From positions 868,001 through 932,000 of the forward strand of contig NZ_JAJKFQ010000001.1 of assembly GCF_020966635.1 (NCBI RefSeq): a DNA stretch of 64,000 nucleotides, in the 5' to 3' direction. Positions 10,533 through 18,994 of the stretch are shown here, in pieces (positions within the stretch are counted from its first letter, which is position 1; every line of letters starts with the position of its first letter). A program made the translations under genes and the position numbers. Origin of the DNA: Stieleria sp. JC731 (GTDB lineage: Bacteria; Planctomycetota; Planctomycetia; Pirellulales; Pirellulaceae). The notes below the pieces were generated by a model. It worked only from the letters and a program-made list of their open reading frames with translations, did not search any database and was not told the DNA's origin.

Positions 10533-10560
10533 CGTGCCTCGTCAATCTGAGGCACTTTTG
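10533..10560 (+). terminator. Rho-independent terminator after infC
   Basis: A perfect 7-bp stem (GTGCCTC 10534-10540 with GAGGCAC 10549-10555), an 8-nt loop and a TTTT tail, starting 26 nt after the infC stop. It supports infC as the last gene of its transcript. Confidence 0.75.
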
Positions 10561-10765
10561 GGTTCGGTGGTGAAGCGCTTCGCTTCTAAGCGATCATCAA
10601 TGTTCTTTTGACGCAGTTGGCCAGCGACTCTTTTCGGCATCGTCTGGTCAGCGACCGCTGTCGGTTCGGATATGACGCGTGCCATGTGCTCGACATGCGC
10701 CGCAGAGGGGCTCGTCGCGATGTCTGGGCTCAGCAATTCAGCCTCGACTCGTGAACAGTCTTCTC

Positions 10766-11572
10766 ATGGCGATTAATCTCAACACACTTTGTGGCACGCT
10801 CGCCCAAATCGCTCCGCTCTCTTTGGCGGAATCCTGGGACAATGTCGGTCTGTTGCTCGGTGATCGCGCAACAGAAGTCAGTCGCGTGATGACTTGCCTG
10901 ACGGTGACGCCCGCGGTTGTCGACGAAGCCCTTGAGTCAAATGTCGATCTGGTTGTCGCGCATCACCCGTTGCCCTTCCGACCGCTCGCGAAGATCACGG
11001 CCGATTCGATCACCGGAAGCATGCTCTTGCGGCTGATTCAGTCTTCGGTGGCTGTTTACAGCGCTCATACCGCGTTCGATTCTGCGGCCACGGGAATCAA
11101 TCAAACCTGGTCGGAGCTATTGCAGTTCACGTCGGTCAGTCCGATCGTTGATCCAGAAGGCAGCGCAGAGCTGGGGGCAGGTCGTTTGGGAAAGTTGCCC
11201 TCGCCGAGAACGCCAGCCGATGTGATTACGGACTGTGCCCGTCATGTCGGTGTATCAAATCCACGAGTTGTCGGTCCGCTTGATGGATTGATCGAGCGCG
11301 TGGGGTTTGCTTGTGGCAGTGGCGGTTCGTTTGTCGCGAAGGCTCATCGACGCGGGTGTCAGCTGTTGATCACCGGAGAGGCAACCTTTCACCAGTGTTT
11401 AGAAGCCGAGTCACTGGGGATGACGCTAGCGCTGCTGGGGCACTACTACAGCGAGCGATTCGCGATGGAGCAGCTGGCCGAGCGATTGGCGGAACAGTTC
11501 AGCGAGCTGGAGGTTTGGGCGAGTCGAAAAGAGTCCGACCCGATCCAAACCATGCAATTGGATGTCGGGTAG
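10766..11572 (+). CDS. Nif3-like dinuclear metal centre protein (NIF3/YbgI/GTP cyclohydrolase I type 2 family)
   Basis: A 268-residue protein, the usual size for the family. It has the conserved N-terminal ESWDNVGLLLGD, the metal-binding VVAHHPLPFRP, and YSAHTAFDSAATGINQTWSE. The C-terminal block contains GFACGSGGSF, LLITGEATFHQ and LLGHYYSERFAMEQL, whose His and Glu complete the two-metal site. Members form toroidal hexamers. The physiological role is unsettled; some act as hydrolases or metal chaperones. The ATG at 10766 is preferred because the 29 residues added by an upstream ATG are non-conserved. It is convergent with lepA. Confidence 0.9.
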   Translation: MAINLNTLCGTLAQIAPLSLAESWDNVGLLLGDRATEVSRVMTCLTVTPAVVDEALESNVDLVVAHHPLPFRPLAKITADSITGSMLLRLIQSSVAVYSAHTAFDSAATGINQTWSELLQFTSVSPIVDPEGSAELGAGRLGKLPSPRTPADVITDCARHVGVSNPRVVGPLDGLIERVGFACGSGGSFVAKAHRRGCQLLITGEATFHQCLEAESLGMTLALLGHYYSERFAMEQLAERLAEQFSELEVWASRKESDPIQTMQLDVG

Positions 11573-11597
11573 GTGTCGCGAGCACGGCTACCCAAAT

Positions 11598-11652
11598 CCG
11601 CCCTTGATGCGTGCGAAAAGCCGGCGTTCGCGATAAGCCAACTCAAGGGCGG
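11598..11652. terminator. Nested inverted repeat between convergent genes
   Basis: A perfect 10-bp inverted repeat (CCGCCCTTGA 11598-11607 with TCAAGGGCGG 11643-11652) enclosing a 5-bp GCGAA/TTCGC stem (11613-11617, 11627-11631). It sits between the convergent stops of the Nif3-like gene and lepA. No T-run follows, so termination is only a likely role. Confidence 0.45.
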
Positions 11653-11669
11653 TGAAGCGTCACTCGTTA

Positions 11670-13472
11670 TCAGCCGCCTTCGGCTTCGCTAAGAACGGCC
11701 ATGAAGGCTTTTTGGCTGATCTCGACATTGCCAACCGCCTTCATCCGTTTCTTGCCTTCTTTCTGCTTTTGCAGCAGCTTTCGCTTTCGCGTGATGTCAC
11801 CACCGTAGCATTTGGCGGTAACGTTCTTTCGCATAGCGGGGACGGTTTCACGGGCGATCACACGGCTTCCGATCGAAGCTTGCACGGCGACTTCGAACAT
11901 GTGGCGGTCGATTTCGCTTTTCAGCTTTTTCGCAACCGCGCGTCCTCGGCGATCGGCATCGCCTCGGTTGCAGACGATGCTAAGAGCGTCGACGCGGTTT
12001 CCGTTAACCAGAAAGTCTAGTCGCACCAAGTCGGCTTGTTCGTAACCGACCATCTCGTAATCCAGAGTGCCGTAGCCTTTGGTGCAGCTTTTGATTTTAT
12101 CGTGCAAGTCATAGACGACTTCCGCGAGTGGGATGTCGTAGGTCAGCATCGCGCGTTGTGCACCGAGGTGTTCCTGTGACTTTTGGATGCCGCGTCGTTC
12201 GTGAACCAGCTTCATGACCGGGCCGATGAACTCGCTTGGCACGATAATGTTGCAGCGAACGATCGGCTGGCGAAACTCTTCGATATCGCCTGGGTCGGGG
12301 ACGTCCTGCGGCTTGTGAATCGTCATCGTCTCGCCACGCTTGTTGACGATTTCGTAGGTCACGTTCGGTGCCGTTTGTACCAAGTCGACATCGGACTCGT
12401 TTTCCAAGCGCTGCTGGACGATTTCCATGTGCAGCAGACCCAGGAAGCCGCAGCGGAAGCCGAATCCCAGCGCGTCGCTGGTTTCGGGTTCGAACTCAAA
12501 GCTGGGGTCGTTAACGGCAAGGCGTTCGAGCGCGTCTCGCAGATCAGAAAAGTTTTGTCCGTCGCTCGGGAACAGGCCGCAGTAAACCATGCGTTTGGGG
12601 CGAGCGTAGCCAGCGAGGGCCGGTGCCGGCTTGTCGCCAGGGATGCTGACCGTATCACCGATGTGAACATCGCCCAGGCTTTTGATGTTGCAAATCATGT
12701 AGCCCACTTGCCCGGCCGACAGTTCAGGTGTCGAGGTGCGCTGCGGGGTAAATTGTCCGACGTCAACGACGTCATGGACGGTACCGGCGCGAAGGAAGCG
12801 GATCTTTTGGCCTTTGCGAACCGTGCCTTGCATGACTCGGACGTAAGTGATCGCTCCGCGATAGTCGTCGTAGTTGGAATCGAACACCATCGCTTGCAGC
12901 ACCGCATCGGGATCACCGGTCGGTGGCGGCACGTGTTCGATGATGGCGTTGACCAGGCCGCCGACGCCCTGACCTGTTTTCGCGCTAACGCGGACGCATT
13001 CGTCGGGGTCGGTTCCGAGGGAGTTCATCATCTCCTCGGCGACTTCATCGGGGCGTGCGTGGGTGAGGTCGATCTTGTTGATCACGGGGATGATCTTTAG
13101 ATCGTGTTCCATCGCCGCATAGGCATTGGCAACCGTTTGTGCCTCGACGCCTTGGAATGCATCGACCAAAAGCAGGGCACCTTCGCAACATGCCAGTGAC
13201 CGCGAGACTTCGTATTGGAAGTCAACGTGCCCAGGCGTGTCGATCAGGTTCAGTTCGAACTCTTCTTTTCCGCGTTTGAATTTCATCACCACCGCGCGGG
13301 CTTTGATGGTGATACCACGCTGACGTTCCAGTTCCAGGTCGTCGAGCAGCTGCTCTTTCATTTCGCGAGAGCTGACCGTTCCGGTTTCTTCCAGCAATCG
13401 ATCGGCAAGCGTGCTTTTGCCGTGGTCGATGTGTGCAATGATGCAAAAGTTTCGAATTTGTTTTTTGGTCAT
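11670..13472 (-). CDS. lepA: Elongation factor 4 (LepA GTPase)
   Basis: A 600-residue translational GTPase of standard LepA length. The G1 motif is AHIDHGKST (residues 13-21), G2 lies around QRGITIKA, G3 is DTPGHVDF and G4 is NKIDL. EF-G-like domains II, III and V follow, and the LepA-specific C-terminal domain holds FLVNGNRVDALSIVCNR and GGDITRKRKLLQKQKEGKKR. It acts on the ribosome at the cytoplasmic side of the membrane, promoting back-translocation or initiation-linked ribosome assembly. Its ATG overlaps the stop of the upstream ROK kinase gene by ATGA, implying translational coupling. Confidence 0.98.
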   Translation of the reverse strand: MTKKQIRNFCIIAHIDHGKSTLADRLLEETGTVSSREMKEQLLDDLELERQRGITIKARAVVMKFKRGKEEFELNLIDTPGHVDFQYEVSRSLACCEGALLLVDAFQGVEAQTVANAYAAMEHDLKIIPVINKIDLTHARPDEVAEEMMNSLGTDPDECVRVSAKTGQGVGGLVNAIIEHVPPPTGDPDAVLQAMVFDSNYDDYRGAITYVRVMQGTVRKGQKIRFLRAGTVHDVVDVGQFTPQRTSTPELSAGQVGYMICNIKSLGDVHIGDTVSIPGDKPAPALAGYARPKRMVYCGLFPSDGQNFSDLRDALERLAVNDPSFEFEPETSDALGFGFRCGFLGLLHMEIVQQRLENESDVDLVQTAPNVTYEIVNKRGETMTIHKPQDVPDPGDIEEFRQPIVRCNIIVPSEFIGPVMKLVHERRGIQKSQEHLGAQRAMLTYDIPLAEVVYDLHDKIKSCTKGYGTLDYEMVGYEQADLVRLDFLVNGNRVDALSIVCNRGDADRRGRAVAKKLKSEIDRHMFEVAVQASIGSRVIARETVPAMRKNVTAKCYGGDITRKRKLLQKQKEGKKRMKAVGNVEISQKAFMAVLSEAEGG

Positions 13473-14533
13473 GTCGGTTTCGCGTGTTGTTTTCGGGCAT
13501 ACCCGGCCAATCCCAGGTAACCCGCGGCCGCACCGAGCGTCGCGAACGCGATCGATGTGCCTTCAAATACATTCGGAAATGTGCGCTGTTGGAATTCGGC
13601 TATTATCCCAGAAAGGAACCGTCTGCCGATGGGGCATTCCTCGCCGCCGAAATTCATCGCCCCGCCGAGCGTGACGACCCCCGGATCGAGGGCATGAACG
13701 AGCGAAGTGACGCCGATTCCCAGCCATTTTGCGGTTTCGTCAACTATTTCCAATGCTAGGGCGTCGCCTTCGTTTTTGGCAGCCTCGTAAACCTTCTTAG
13801 CGGTTAATTCGTTGTTGGCACCACCGAGCACCCCGCTTAATGAGCTTGTCGCTCCCTCCTGTAGGCGTTCGCGGGTGCGGTCCACGACTGCACTGGCACT
13901 GGCATAGGCTTCCAATTGTCCTCTACCGCCGCCCCAAACGCAAAGGCGTGCTTTGTCAGAAGGGTCGATCAAAATGTGTCCACATTCGCTCCCAAAGCTG
14001 TTGACGCCGTTGACCAGTTCCCCATCGACAATAATGCCACCGCCGACTCCGGTTCCCAGGGTCAGCAGGATCATCGAATCGCTACCCTGGCCCGTTCCGA
14101 TCCAAAATTCCCCGTATGCAGCCGCATTGGCGTCATTAAGAAACGAAACTGGCCGTCCGGTTAGGTCGCTGATCGCTTTGACGATGTTAAATCCCCACCA
14201 GGAAGGCAGTTGTGGTGGGGCAACCAGCAGTCCTTTGGGGAGGTCCATCGGGCCGGGAGCACCCAGGCCGATATGAGGAACCTGTCCGGTAATACCCAGG
14301 TCGGTCTCGATCTGGCTGACGACTTCGCCGACGCGTTTGACAGCCGCTTCGGGCCCTTCGCTTTCAAGTGTCGGAATCGATTTAAATGCGACCGTGTATC
14401 CTGCCGAATCGACAAGACCCAGTTTGATGCCCGTTCCGCCAATGTCGATTCCCCAATAATAAGGGCCTGTCGCTTGCGTCACCGGGATGATTTCAGCGAA
14501 CTTACTTGGATGCGATGTTTCAGAAACAGACAT
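13469..14533 (-). CDS. ROK-family sugar kinase (glucokinase-like)
   Basis: A 354-residue ROK kinase. The phosphate-binding loop is GIDIGGTGIKLGLVD (about residues 28-42). Other conserved blocks are HIGLGAPGPMD, the catalytic-Asp motif FLNDANAAAYGE, LTLGTGVGGGII and the sugar-binding GSECGHILI. The usual CxCGxxGCxE zinc site reads CVWGGGRGQLE, so only one of three cysteines is left. ROK enzymes phosphorylate glucose or related sugars in the cytoplasm; glucokinase is the likeliest role. The ATG at 14531-14533 is chosen because the 90 residues upstream of it in frame are proline-rich, non-conserved sequence. The gene is coupled to lepA downstream. Confidence 0.88.
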   Translation of the reverse strand: MSVSETSHPSKFAEIIPVTQATGPYYWGIDIGGTGIKLGLVDSAGYTVAFKSIPTLESEGPEAAVKRVGEVVSQIETDLGITGQVPHIGLGAPGPMDLPKGLLVAPPQLPSWWGFNIVKAISDLTGRPVSFLNDANAAAYGEFWIGTGQGSDSMILLTLGTGVGGGIIVDGELVNGVNSFGSECGHILIDPSDKARLCVWGGGRGQLEAYASASAVVDRTRERLQEGATSSLSGVLGGANNELTAKKVYEAAKNEGDALALEIVDETAKWLGIGVTSLVHALDPGVVTLGGAMNFGGEECPIGRRFLSGIIAEFQQRTFPNVFEGTSIAFATLGAAAGYLGLAGYARKQHAKPT

Positions 14534-14893
14534 GGAACTGACTAGGTGGTGGTTAGGGCCTGACAACAAAGACGCGTCAATGACGCGATGTGGTCGGGGC
14601 GGCAACTTCGGTGTTAGCAATTCTGCCGGGTTTCGAGCGTGTTTCATGCTGCAGATCGAATGACTGCGAAAAATCAGCTCGGGGTGTCGGCAGGGCGGTG
14701 TCTCCGGCAAGGCGGGATGCCTCGAACGGGAGTCATGGTGTTGGTGCTGAGGAGAGGGTTCCCACAACCAGCGCGGAGTATAGAAGCGTGTTCTGGAGCT
14801 CACAACGAGCTTTTTTCTCTAACCATTGAGCTGTTCACCTAGGGCGAATCCACTGGCATTTCATTTCACACTATCAACAAACCCAACCAAAAT
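14534..14893. other. Divergent intergenic region
   Basis: 360 nt between the ROK kinase and the GT4 gene on the other strand, expected to hold both promoters. A small stem AGCTC/GAGCT followed by six T residues (about 14797-14816, plus strand) could be a weak terminator or attenuator upstream of the GT4 gene. Nothing else convincing was seen. Confidence 0.35.
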
Positions 14894-16189
14894 ATGAAGG
14901 TCGTGTACCTCACCGCCGGTGCCGCAGGGATGTTTTGTGGCAGCTGTATGCACGACAATGCTCTCGCAAGGGCATTGCATCGCGACGGCATCGAATGCCT
15001 TTTGCAACCGGTCTACACCCCCATTCGGACCGATGAAGTCAGCATTGCCGGTCCGAAGGTCTTTCTCGGTGGGATTCATGTCTACCTACTGCAGAAGATG
15101 CCCTGGTTACGATGGTTGCCCAGGCCGCTGCGAAGTCTGCTCGATTCACCAAAGCTGATTAATTGGGCAACTCGAAGAGCCAGTTCGACGGACCCTGCGT
15201 CGCTGGGAGAACTTGCTATCTCGATCCTCAAAGGCGAAGACGGGTATCAGGCCGAAGAGTTTGAGCGACTTTGTGATTGGTTGGCGAATGAAATCAAGCC
15301 AGATGCAATTGTGCTGACAAATTTGCTGATCGGTGGCGGGTTGCCGATGTTTCGCAAACGGATGCCGAACACACGTTTGATTGTGATGCTGCAAGGCGAT
15401 GACATTTTTCTTGACCATCTCCCCGAAGCTCATCGTAACGAAGCGATTCGGCTCTGCAGCGAACTGGTTTCACACGTCGATTACTTTTGCGTTAACAGTC
15501 GCTTTTATGGCGACAAAATGTCGGCGCTGTTGGAGATCCCGGATTCCAAGCTGCGGATACAACCTCTTTCGATCGACCTGAGACCCTATCAGCAATCGCC
15601 GTCGGATCAGTCAAGTGAAGCACCGCCATCGAAGGACGAGTTTCGTTTGGCGTACTTGGCAAGGATCGCCCCCGAGAAAGGCTTGCATCGTCTTGTTGAG
15701 GCCTTTGAGAAGATTGCACCGCAATGTCAGAACGTTACTTTGCATGCGGCAGGTTGGCTCGGTGAAGCCAATAAGCCGTACCTGCAAACGATTCGCGATC
15801 GGATCGAAAAGGCTGGACTCAGTGATCGGTTTACCTACCACGGAAGTCCTGACCTTAGCGAGAAGGTTTCGTTCCTTCGGCAAGCCGATCTGCTATGCGT
15901 CCCCACGGAATACGAAGATCCCAAAGGCCTATTTGTTTTAGAGGCACTTGCCGCCGGTACCCCCGTGGTGATGCCTGAGCATGGCGCGTTCGGCGAACTG
16001 GTTCGATCAACTGGCGGTGGTGTTTTGGTTCCACCAGACAGCATCGACGCGTTAGCAGACGCGATTGTTGAACTTGTCAATCAACCTGAACGGCGGACAC
16101 AGTTGGCGACCGAAGGTAATCAAGGTCTTCGCGCGAAGCATACGATTGAAGCCGCAGCGAAATCACTTGTCGAACTGTGTCGTTCTTAA
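14894..16189 (+). CDS. GT4-family glycosyltransferase
   Basis: A 431-residue GT-B fold enzyme. The N-terminal Rossmann domain opens with MKVVYLTAGAAGMFCGSCMH. The C-terminal donor-binding domain has LAYLARIAPEKGLHRLVEAF and the E-x7-E signature in EDPKGLFVLEALAAGTPVVM. It probably transfers a sugar from a nucleotide donor to a lipid or glycan acceptor in the cytoplasm. The acceptor cannot be told. The unusual early motif GMFCGSC...DN with an ALARAL helix suggests a specific GT4 subgroup. The gene is alone on the plus strand and convergent with the methyltransferase gene. Confidence 0.85.
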   Translation: MKVVYLTAGAAGMFCGSCMHDNALARALHRDGIECLLQPVYTPIRTDEVSIAGPKVFLGGIHVYLLQKMPWLRWLPRPLRSLLDSPKLINWATRRASSTDPASLGELAISILKGEDGYQAEEFERLCDWLANEIKPDAIVLTNLLIGGGLPMFRKRMPNTRLIVMLQGDDIFLDHLPEAHRNEAIRLCSELVSHVDYFCVNSRFYGDKMSALLEIPDSKLRIQPLSIDLRPYQQSPSDQSSEAPPSKDEFRLAYLARIAPEKGLHRLVEAFEKIAPQCQNVTLHAAGWLGEANKPYLQTIRDRIEKAGLSDRFTYHGSPDLSEKVSFLRQADLLCVPTEYEDPKGLFVLEALAAGTPVVMPEHGAFGELVRSTGGGVLVPPDSIDALADAIVELVNQPERRTQLATEGNQGLRAKHTIEAAAKSLVELCRS

Positions 16190-16355
16190 GGCTGCGATGC
16201 AGCGAGCGAACAGGCAGTTGATTTTCAATTGTCGCCCATTGCTCCGTGATGGTAGCGTTCTCTCCCGCTTGCATCTGGTCGTCCTAGGCACTTTGTGAGA
16301 GATCAAATTTGCAATCAACAGGTCGCTCGAATGCCTGGACGTTGCTGCTGGACAG

Positions 16356-17138
16356 CTAAGCGGCTTTTGTAGCAGCGACAGCGCGATGAAAGTCTTGGTC
16401 CAGGAACGACTCACGTCGTCGAAATAGATTCAGCATCTTGGAGCGATAGTTTCGCATCACAAATTTGGCCCAAGCCGGACGGACTTCTGATTGTGTCAGC
16501 AGGTGCAGGCCTTTGTAAGAAACCAATTTTCGGTCGTAGCGTTCGGCAATGACTTTCAAGGCACGCTTTGACCAGAGACTGATATGCTGGCCGCCGTCGA
16601 GAACGTAGTACCACCACTGATTGGGTTGAGGTGTCGGTTCCGGCAGCGGTTCGGTTGAAATCAGCCAATCGCTTGCCAAGCGATCCAAGATCGCAAGTTC
16701 GCGATGGGGATCGGAAAAGTGTTCGAAGACTTCAAAGGCGGTCAAGAAATCGAATTTCGTGGATGGTTCTTCAACTTGGAACCCTTGCGCGAACAGGTTT
16801 TGGCAAAAGGGATCGTGATGTCGAAAATCGTGGCCTCGGTCACGCATCATGCGTGTCAGCATGCCATAGCCACCACCGTAATCGACACAGGTTTTGACAT
16901 CGGGAAGCACGTGTCGCAATAGTCGATCGGTGGCTGTCGAAAAACGTTCATTGCGTGAGATCAGTCCGATGTCGGTCGAAACGATCGCGTCGCTATACGC
17001 CTCGTCTAGCCAATACGGGGTTTCCGTTTGGACAAAGCCACATTCACCGCATCGGAAATACTCGATCGTGTACTTTGACATGATCGTCGCATGGGCAAAC
17101 GGGTCGCTTGTAGCGTTGCAGATCCAACAATCGGTCAC
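16356..17138 (-). CDS. Class I SAM-dependent methyltransferase with N-terminal zinc-ribbon-like cysteines
   Basis: A 260-residue protein. The N-terminus carries CWIC (residues 4-7) and CGEC (about 30-33), a likely zinc knuckle. The SAM-binding motif I is VDYGGGYGMLTRMM, and motif IV is FDFLTAFEVFEHFSDP. This arrangement matches the Methyltransf_23-type enzymes often found in glycan clusters. The gene starts with GTG, and the start overlaps the stop of the upstream GT4 gene (GTGA), so the two are coupled and probably act on the same glycan. The substrate is unknown. Confidence 0.85.
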   Translation of the reverse strand: MTDCWICNATSDPFAHATIMSKYTIEYFRCGECGFVQTETPYWLDEAYSDAIVSTDIGLISRNERFSTATDRLLRHVLPDVKTCVDYGGGYGMLTRMMRDRGHDFRHHDPFCQNLFAQGFQVEEPSTKFDFLTAFEVFEHFSDPHRELAILDRLASDWLISTEPLPEPTPQPNQWWYYVLDGGQHISLWSKRALKVIAERYDRKLVSYKGLHLLTQSEVRPAWAKFVMRNYRSKMLNLFRRRESFLDQDFHRAVAATKAA

Positions 17139-18283
17139 GAGATCGAACAGGCGGAGGCAAAGGGGCGTCGGGATTGTTTTTCGAGCGAGACTTCGACATA
17201 GACCTCAGCCATCCGTTCTGCGGTCGCTTGCCAACGGAACGTTGACGCACGGTCTTTGGCCGATTGGACGACGCTATCACGGTTTGGCAGGCCGTCTTCC
17301 AGTGATGCCAGCATCATTTCCGCCACCGTATCAACATCGTCAGGGTCGAAGTAGTAACCGTCGTCACCGACGACTTCATGCATGACCGGCAAGTCGCTGA
17401 CCAAAACCGGCGTGCCGGCACACATCGCTTCGAGCGAAGGTAGGCCAAAGCCTTCTGCTTTTGAGGGAAAAATGAATGACTTTGCGTGCTCGTATAGCCC
17501 ACGCAAAACCTCGTCGCTCGCGTTGGGCAACAGCACGGTTGATGAATCGTCGGCAAATCCCAATGCGGTTGCTTCGCGTCGCTTCATCGGCGGGCCAACG
17601 ATCGCCAGCTTGGCATCTTTCGGGCGACGTCCATTCAGCTTTTTCCAAGCTTCCCAGACGACTTGGAAATTCTTGTAGTTGTTGCGTCGGCCGACGAACA
17701 GCACGTAAGGAGATTTCGCCAGAGTGCTTGGGATTGGCGCGGGATTTACGTTTTCCAGGGATGTTCCCAAGGGAACGACCGATGCCTTGTGTCGGGCTTC
17801 AGGAAAACGTTCACACAGTTCGTTGAAGGTCGAATGCGAGATACATGCCAAGTGATCTGCCAACCGAATGGCTTCATTCTTCATCGCGACATGCTTACCG
17901 CTCGGGTCAAGCGATGGGTAAGCTTCGTGAATGAAGTCCAGCACAGTGACGACCAGTGGGCGTTTTCCATGAACGATCGGCCGCCGGCACAGCCCACCAT
18001 AATACGTCCAGTGTTCAATGTCGGTTTCGATTGAGTCAAATCGTTGGATGATCTGACGTTGCAGCCGGTCACGAGTCCACTTGCGAAGCCAAGAAACCGG
18101 CGGTTCGGTTTGGACCGAAACGTACCGCAACGATGGGTTGTCCAGACGCGACTGCTCGTTCGGCGGTCCGACAACAATGGGTTCGAACGTTTCAGGTAAG
18201 TGGCGAATGAGTTCAGAAAAGTAGCGGGCAACGCCGCCACAGCGAAGGATCTGAAATATCGCTCCTTCGTACAGAATTCTCAT
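17135..18283 (-). CDS. GT4-family glycosyltransferase (mannosyltransferase-like)
   Basis: A 382-residue enzyme starting at ATG 18281-18283 (MRILYEGAIF). The 29 residues of a longer frame upstream are not conserved-looking. It has GGVARYFSELIRHLP near the N-terminus, YVLFVGRRNNYKNFQ at the start of the donor domain, and the E-x7-E site in KAEGFGLPSLEAMCAGTPVL. The pattern resembles GT4 mannosyltransferases of O-antigen clusters. It is translationally coupled to the methyltransferase downstream. Confidence 0.88.
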   Translation of the reverse strand: MRILYEGAIFQILRCGGVARYFSELIRHLPETFEPIVVGPPNEQSRLDNPSLRYVSVQTEPPVSWLRKWTRDRLQRQIIQRFDSIETDIEHWTYYGGLCRRPIVHGKRPLVVTVLDFIHEAYPSLDPSGKHVAMKNEAIRLADHLACISHSTFNELCERFPEARHKASVVPLGTSLENVNPAPIPSTLAKSPYVLFVGRRNNYKNFQVVWEAWKKLNGRRPKDAKLAIVGPPMKRREATALGFADDSSTVLLPNASDEVLRGLYEHAKSFIFPSKAEGFGLPSLEAMCAGTPVLVSDLPVMHEVVGDDGYYFDPDDVDTVAEMMLASLEDGLPNRDSVVQSAKDRASTFRWQATAERMAEVYVEVSLEKQSRRPFASACSIS

Positions 18284-18685
18284 TCGATGGGTCTCTCTAC
18301 AAATTGGTGGTGGCAATGCAGCGATTGCGGTCGATCGTGGACAAGCATCAGATATCGTGCGCCAGTCCAATCTTTAGCAGAACTTGTGATTTTGTGTGAA
18401 GAGAGCTTTTGATTGAATTGCATGCAATTTGAATTTCCGTGTGCGCCGCATTTGATTGCAAACAGAAGATGGTGCAAAACGCTGTTCTTATAGGGCGGGA
18501 CATGTTTCAGCGGACTTGATTCCGGCGTGCGCGACACGCGAGCGAACGGCATTGGTGTACCGCGCTGGCGTGTAAATCTCGCGCCTGCAATTCCCAGCAA
18601 TTCCGCCTCTGCTCAGGTGATGTGATCCCCGTGTTGCTGTCAAATTGCTAAATTGGGTGGTGTCACTTTTTTATGATGAAGACGA
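18284..18685. other. Divergent intergenic region with a 14-bp palindrome
   Basis: 402 nt between the GT4 gene (minus) and the ABC-operon small membrane protein (plus). It must hold both promoters. A perfect palindrome AATTGCATGCAATT lies at 18416-18429 and could be an operator. No ORF or RNA gene is supported. Confidence 0.35.
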
Positions 18686-18994
18686 ATGGACAATAAGAAC
18701 GCCGAACCTTGGCTGCCTCGAATCTCATTACGACTGCTGATCGGCGTTGTTACCATTTCCGCCGTTTCGATGGCGGTCATTCAGCAGGCTTTGATGACGA
18801 ATGCCAAGTGGGCAGTTCTCGCTTCAGCGGCGGTGATCAGCTTGCTGCTGCCTTTTGTCTTGTACATCGCCAGTTTTAGCTTGGCAAATCTGTTTTCGTC
18901 TGTGGGTGCTTTGGCTGCGAGACAGTCCGAAGAACGTCGAATTCATACGGCGACGGAAACCATGCCAGACGCATTTGCGGAGACGGAGGCATGA
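18686..18994 (+). CDS. Small two-TM membrane protein of the ABC operon
   Basis: A 102-residue protein with two hydrophobic segments (about residues 16-35 and 40-68, containing AVISLLLPFVLYIASF) and a polar C-tail. No family was recognised. It opens an operon: its stop overlaps the start of the 741-residue gene by ATGA. It is possibly an accessory membrane subunit of the exporter that follows. Confidence 0.6.
   Translation: MDNKNAEPWLPRISLRLLIGVVTISAVSMAVIQQALMTNAKWAVLASAAVISLLLPFVLYIASFSLANLFSSVGALAARQSEERRIHTATETMPDAFAETEA

Noticed and set aside
12183-13100. 305-residue plus-strand frame opposite lepA
   Set aside because: Lies wholly antisense to the conserved lepA gene; composition is that of a codon-bias shadow and shows no domain.
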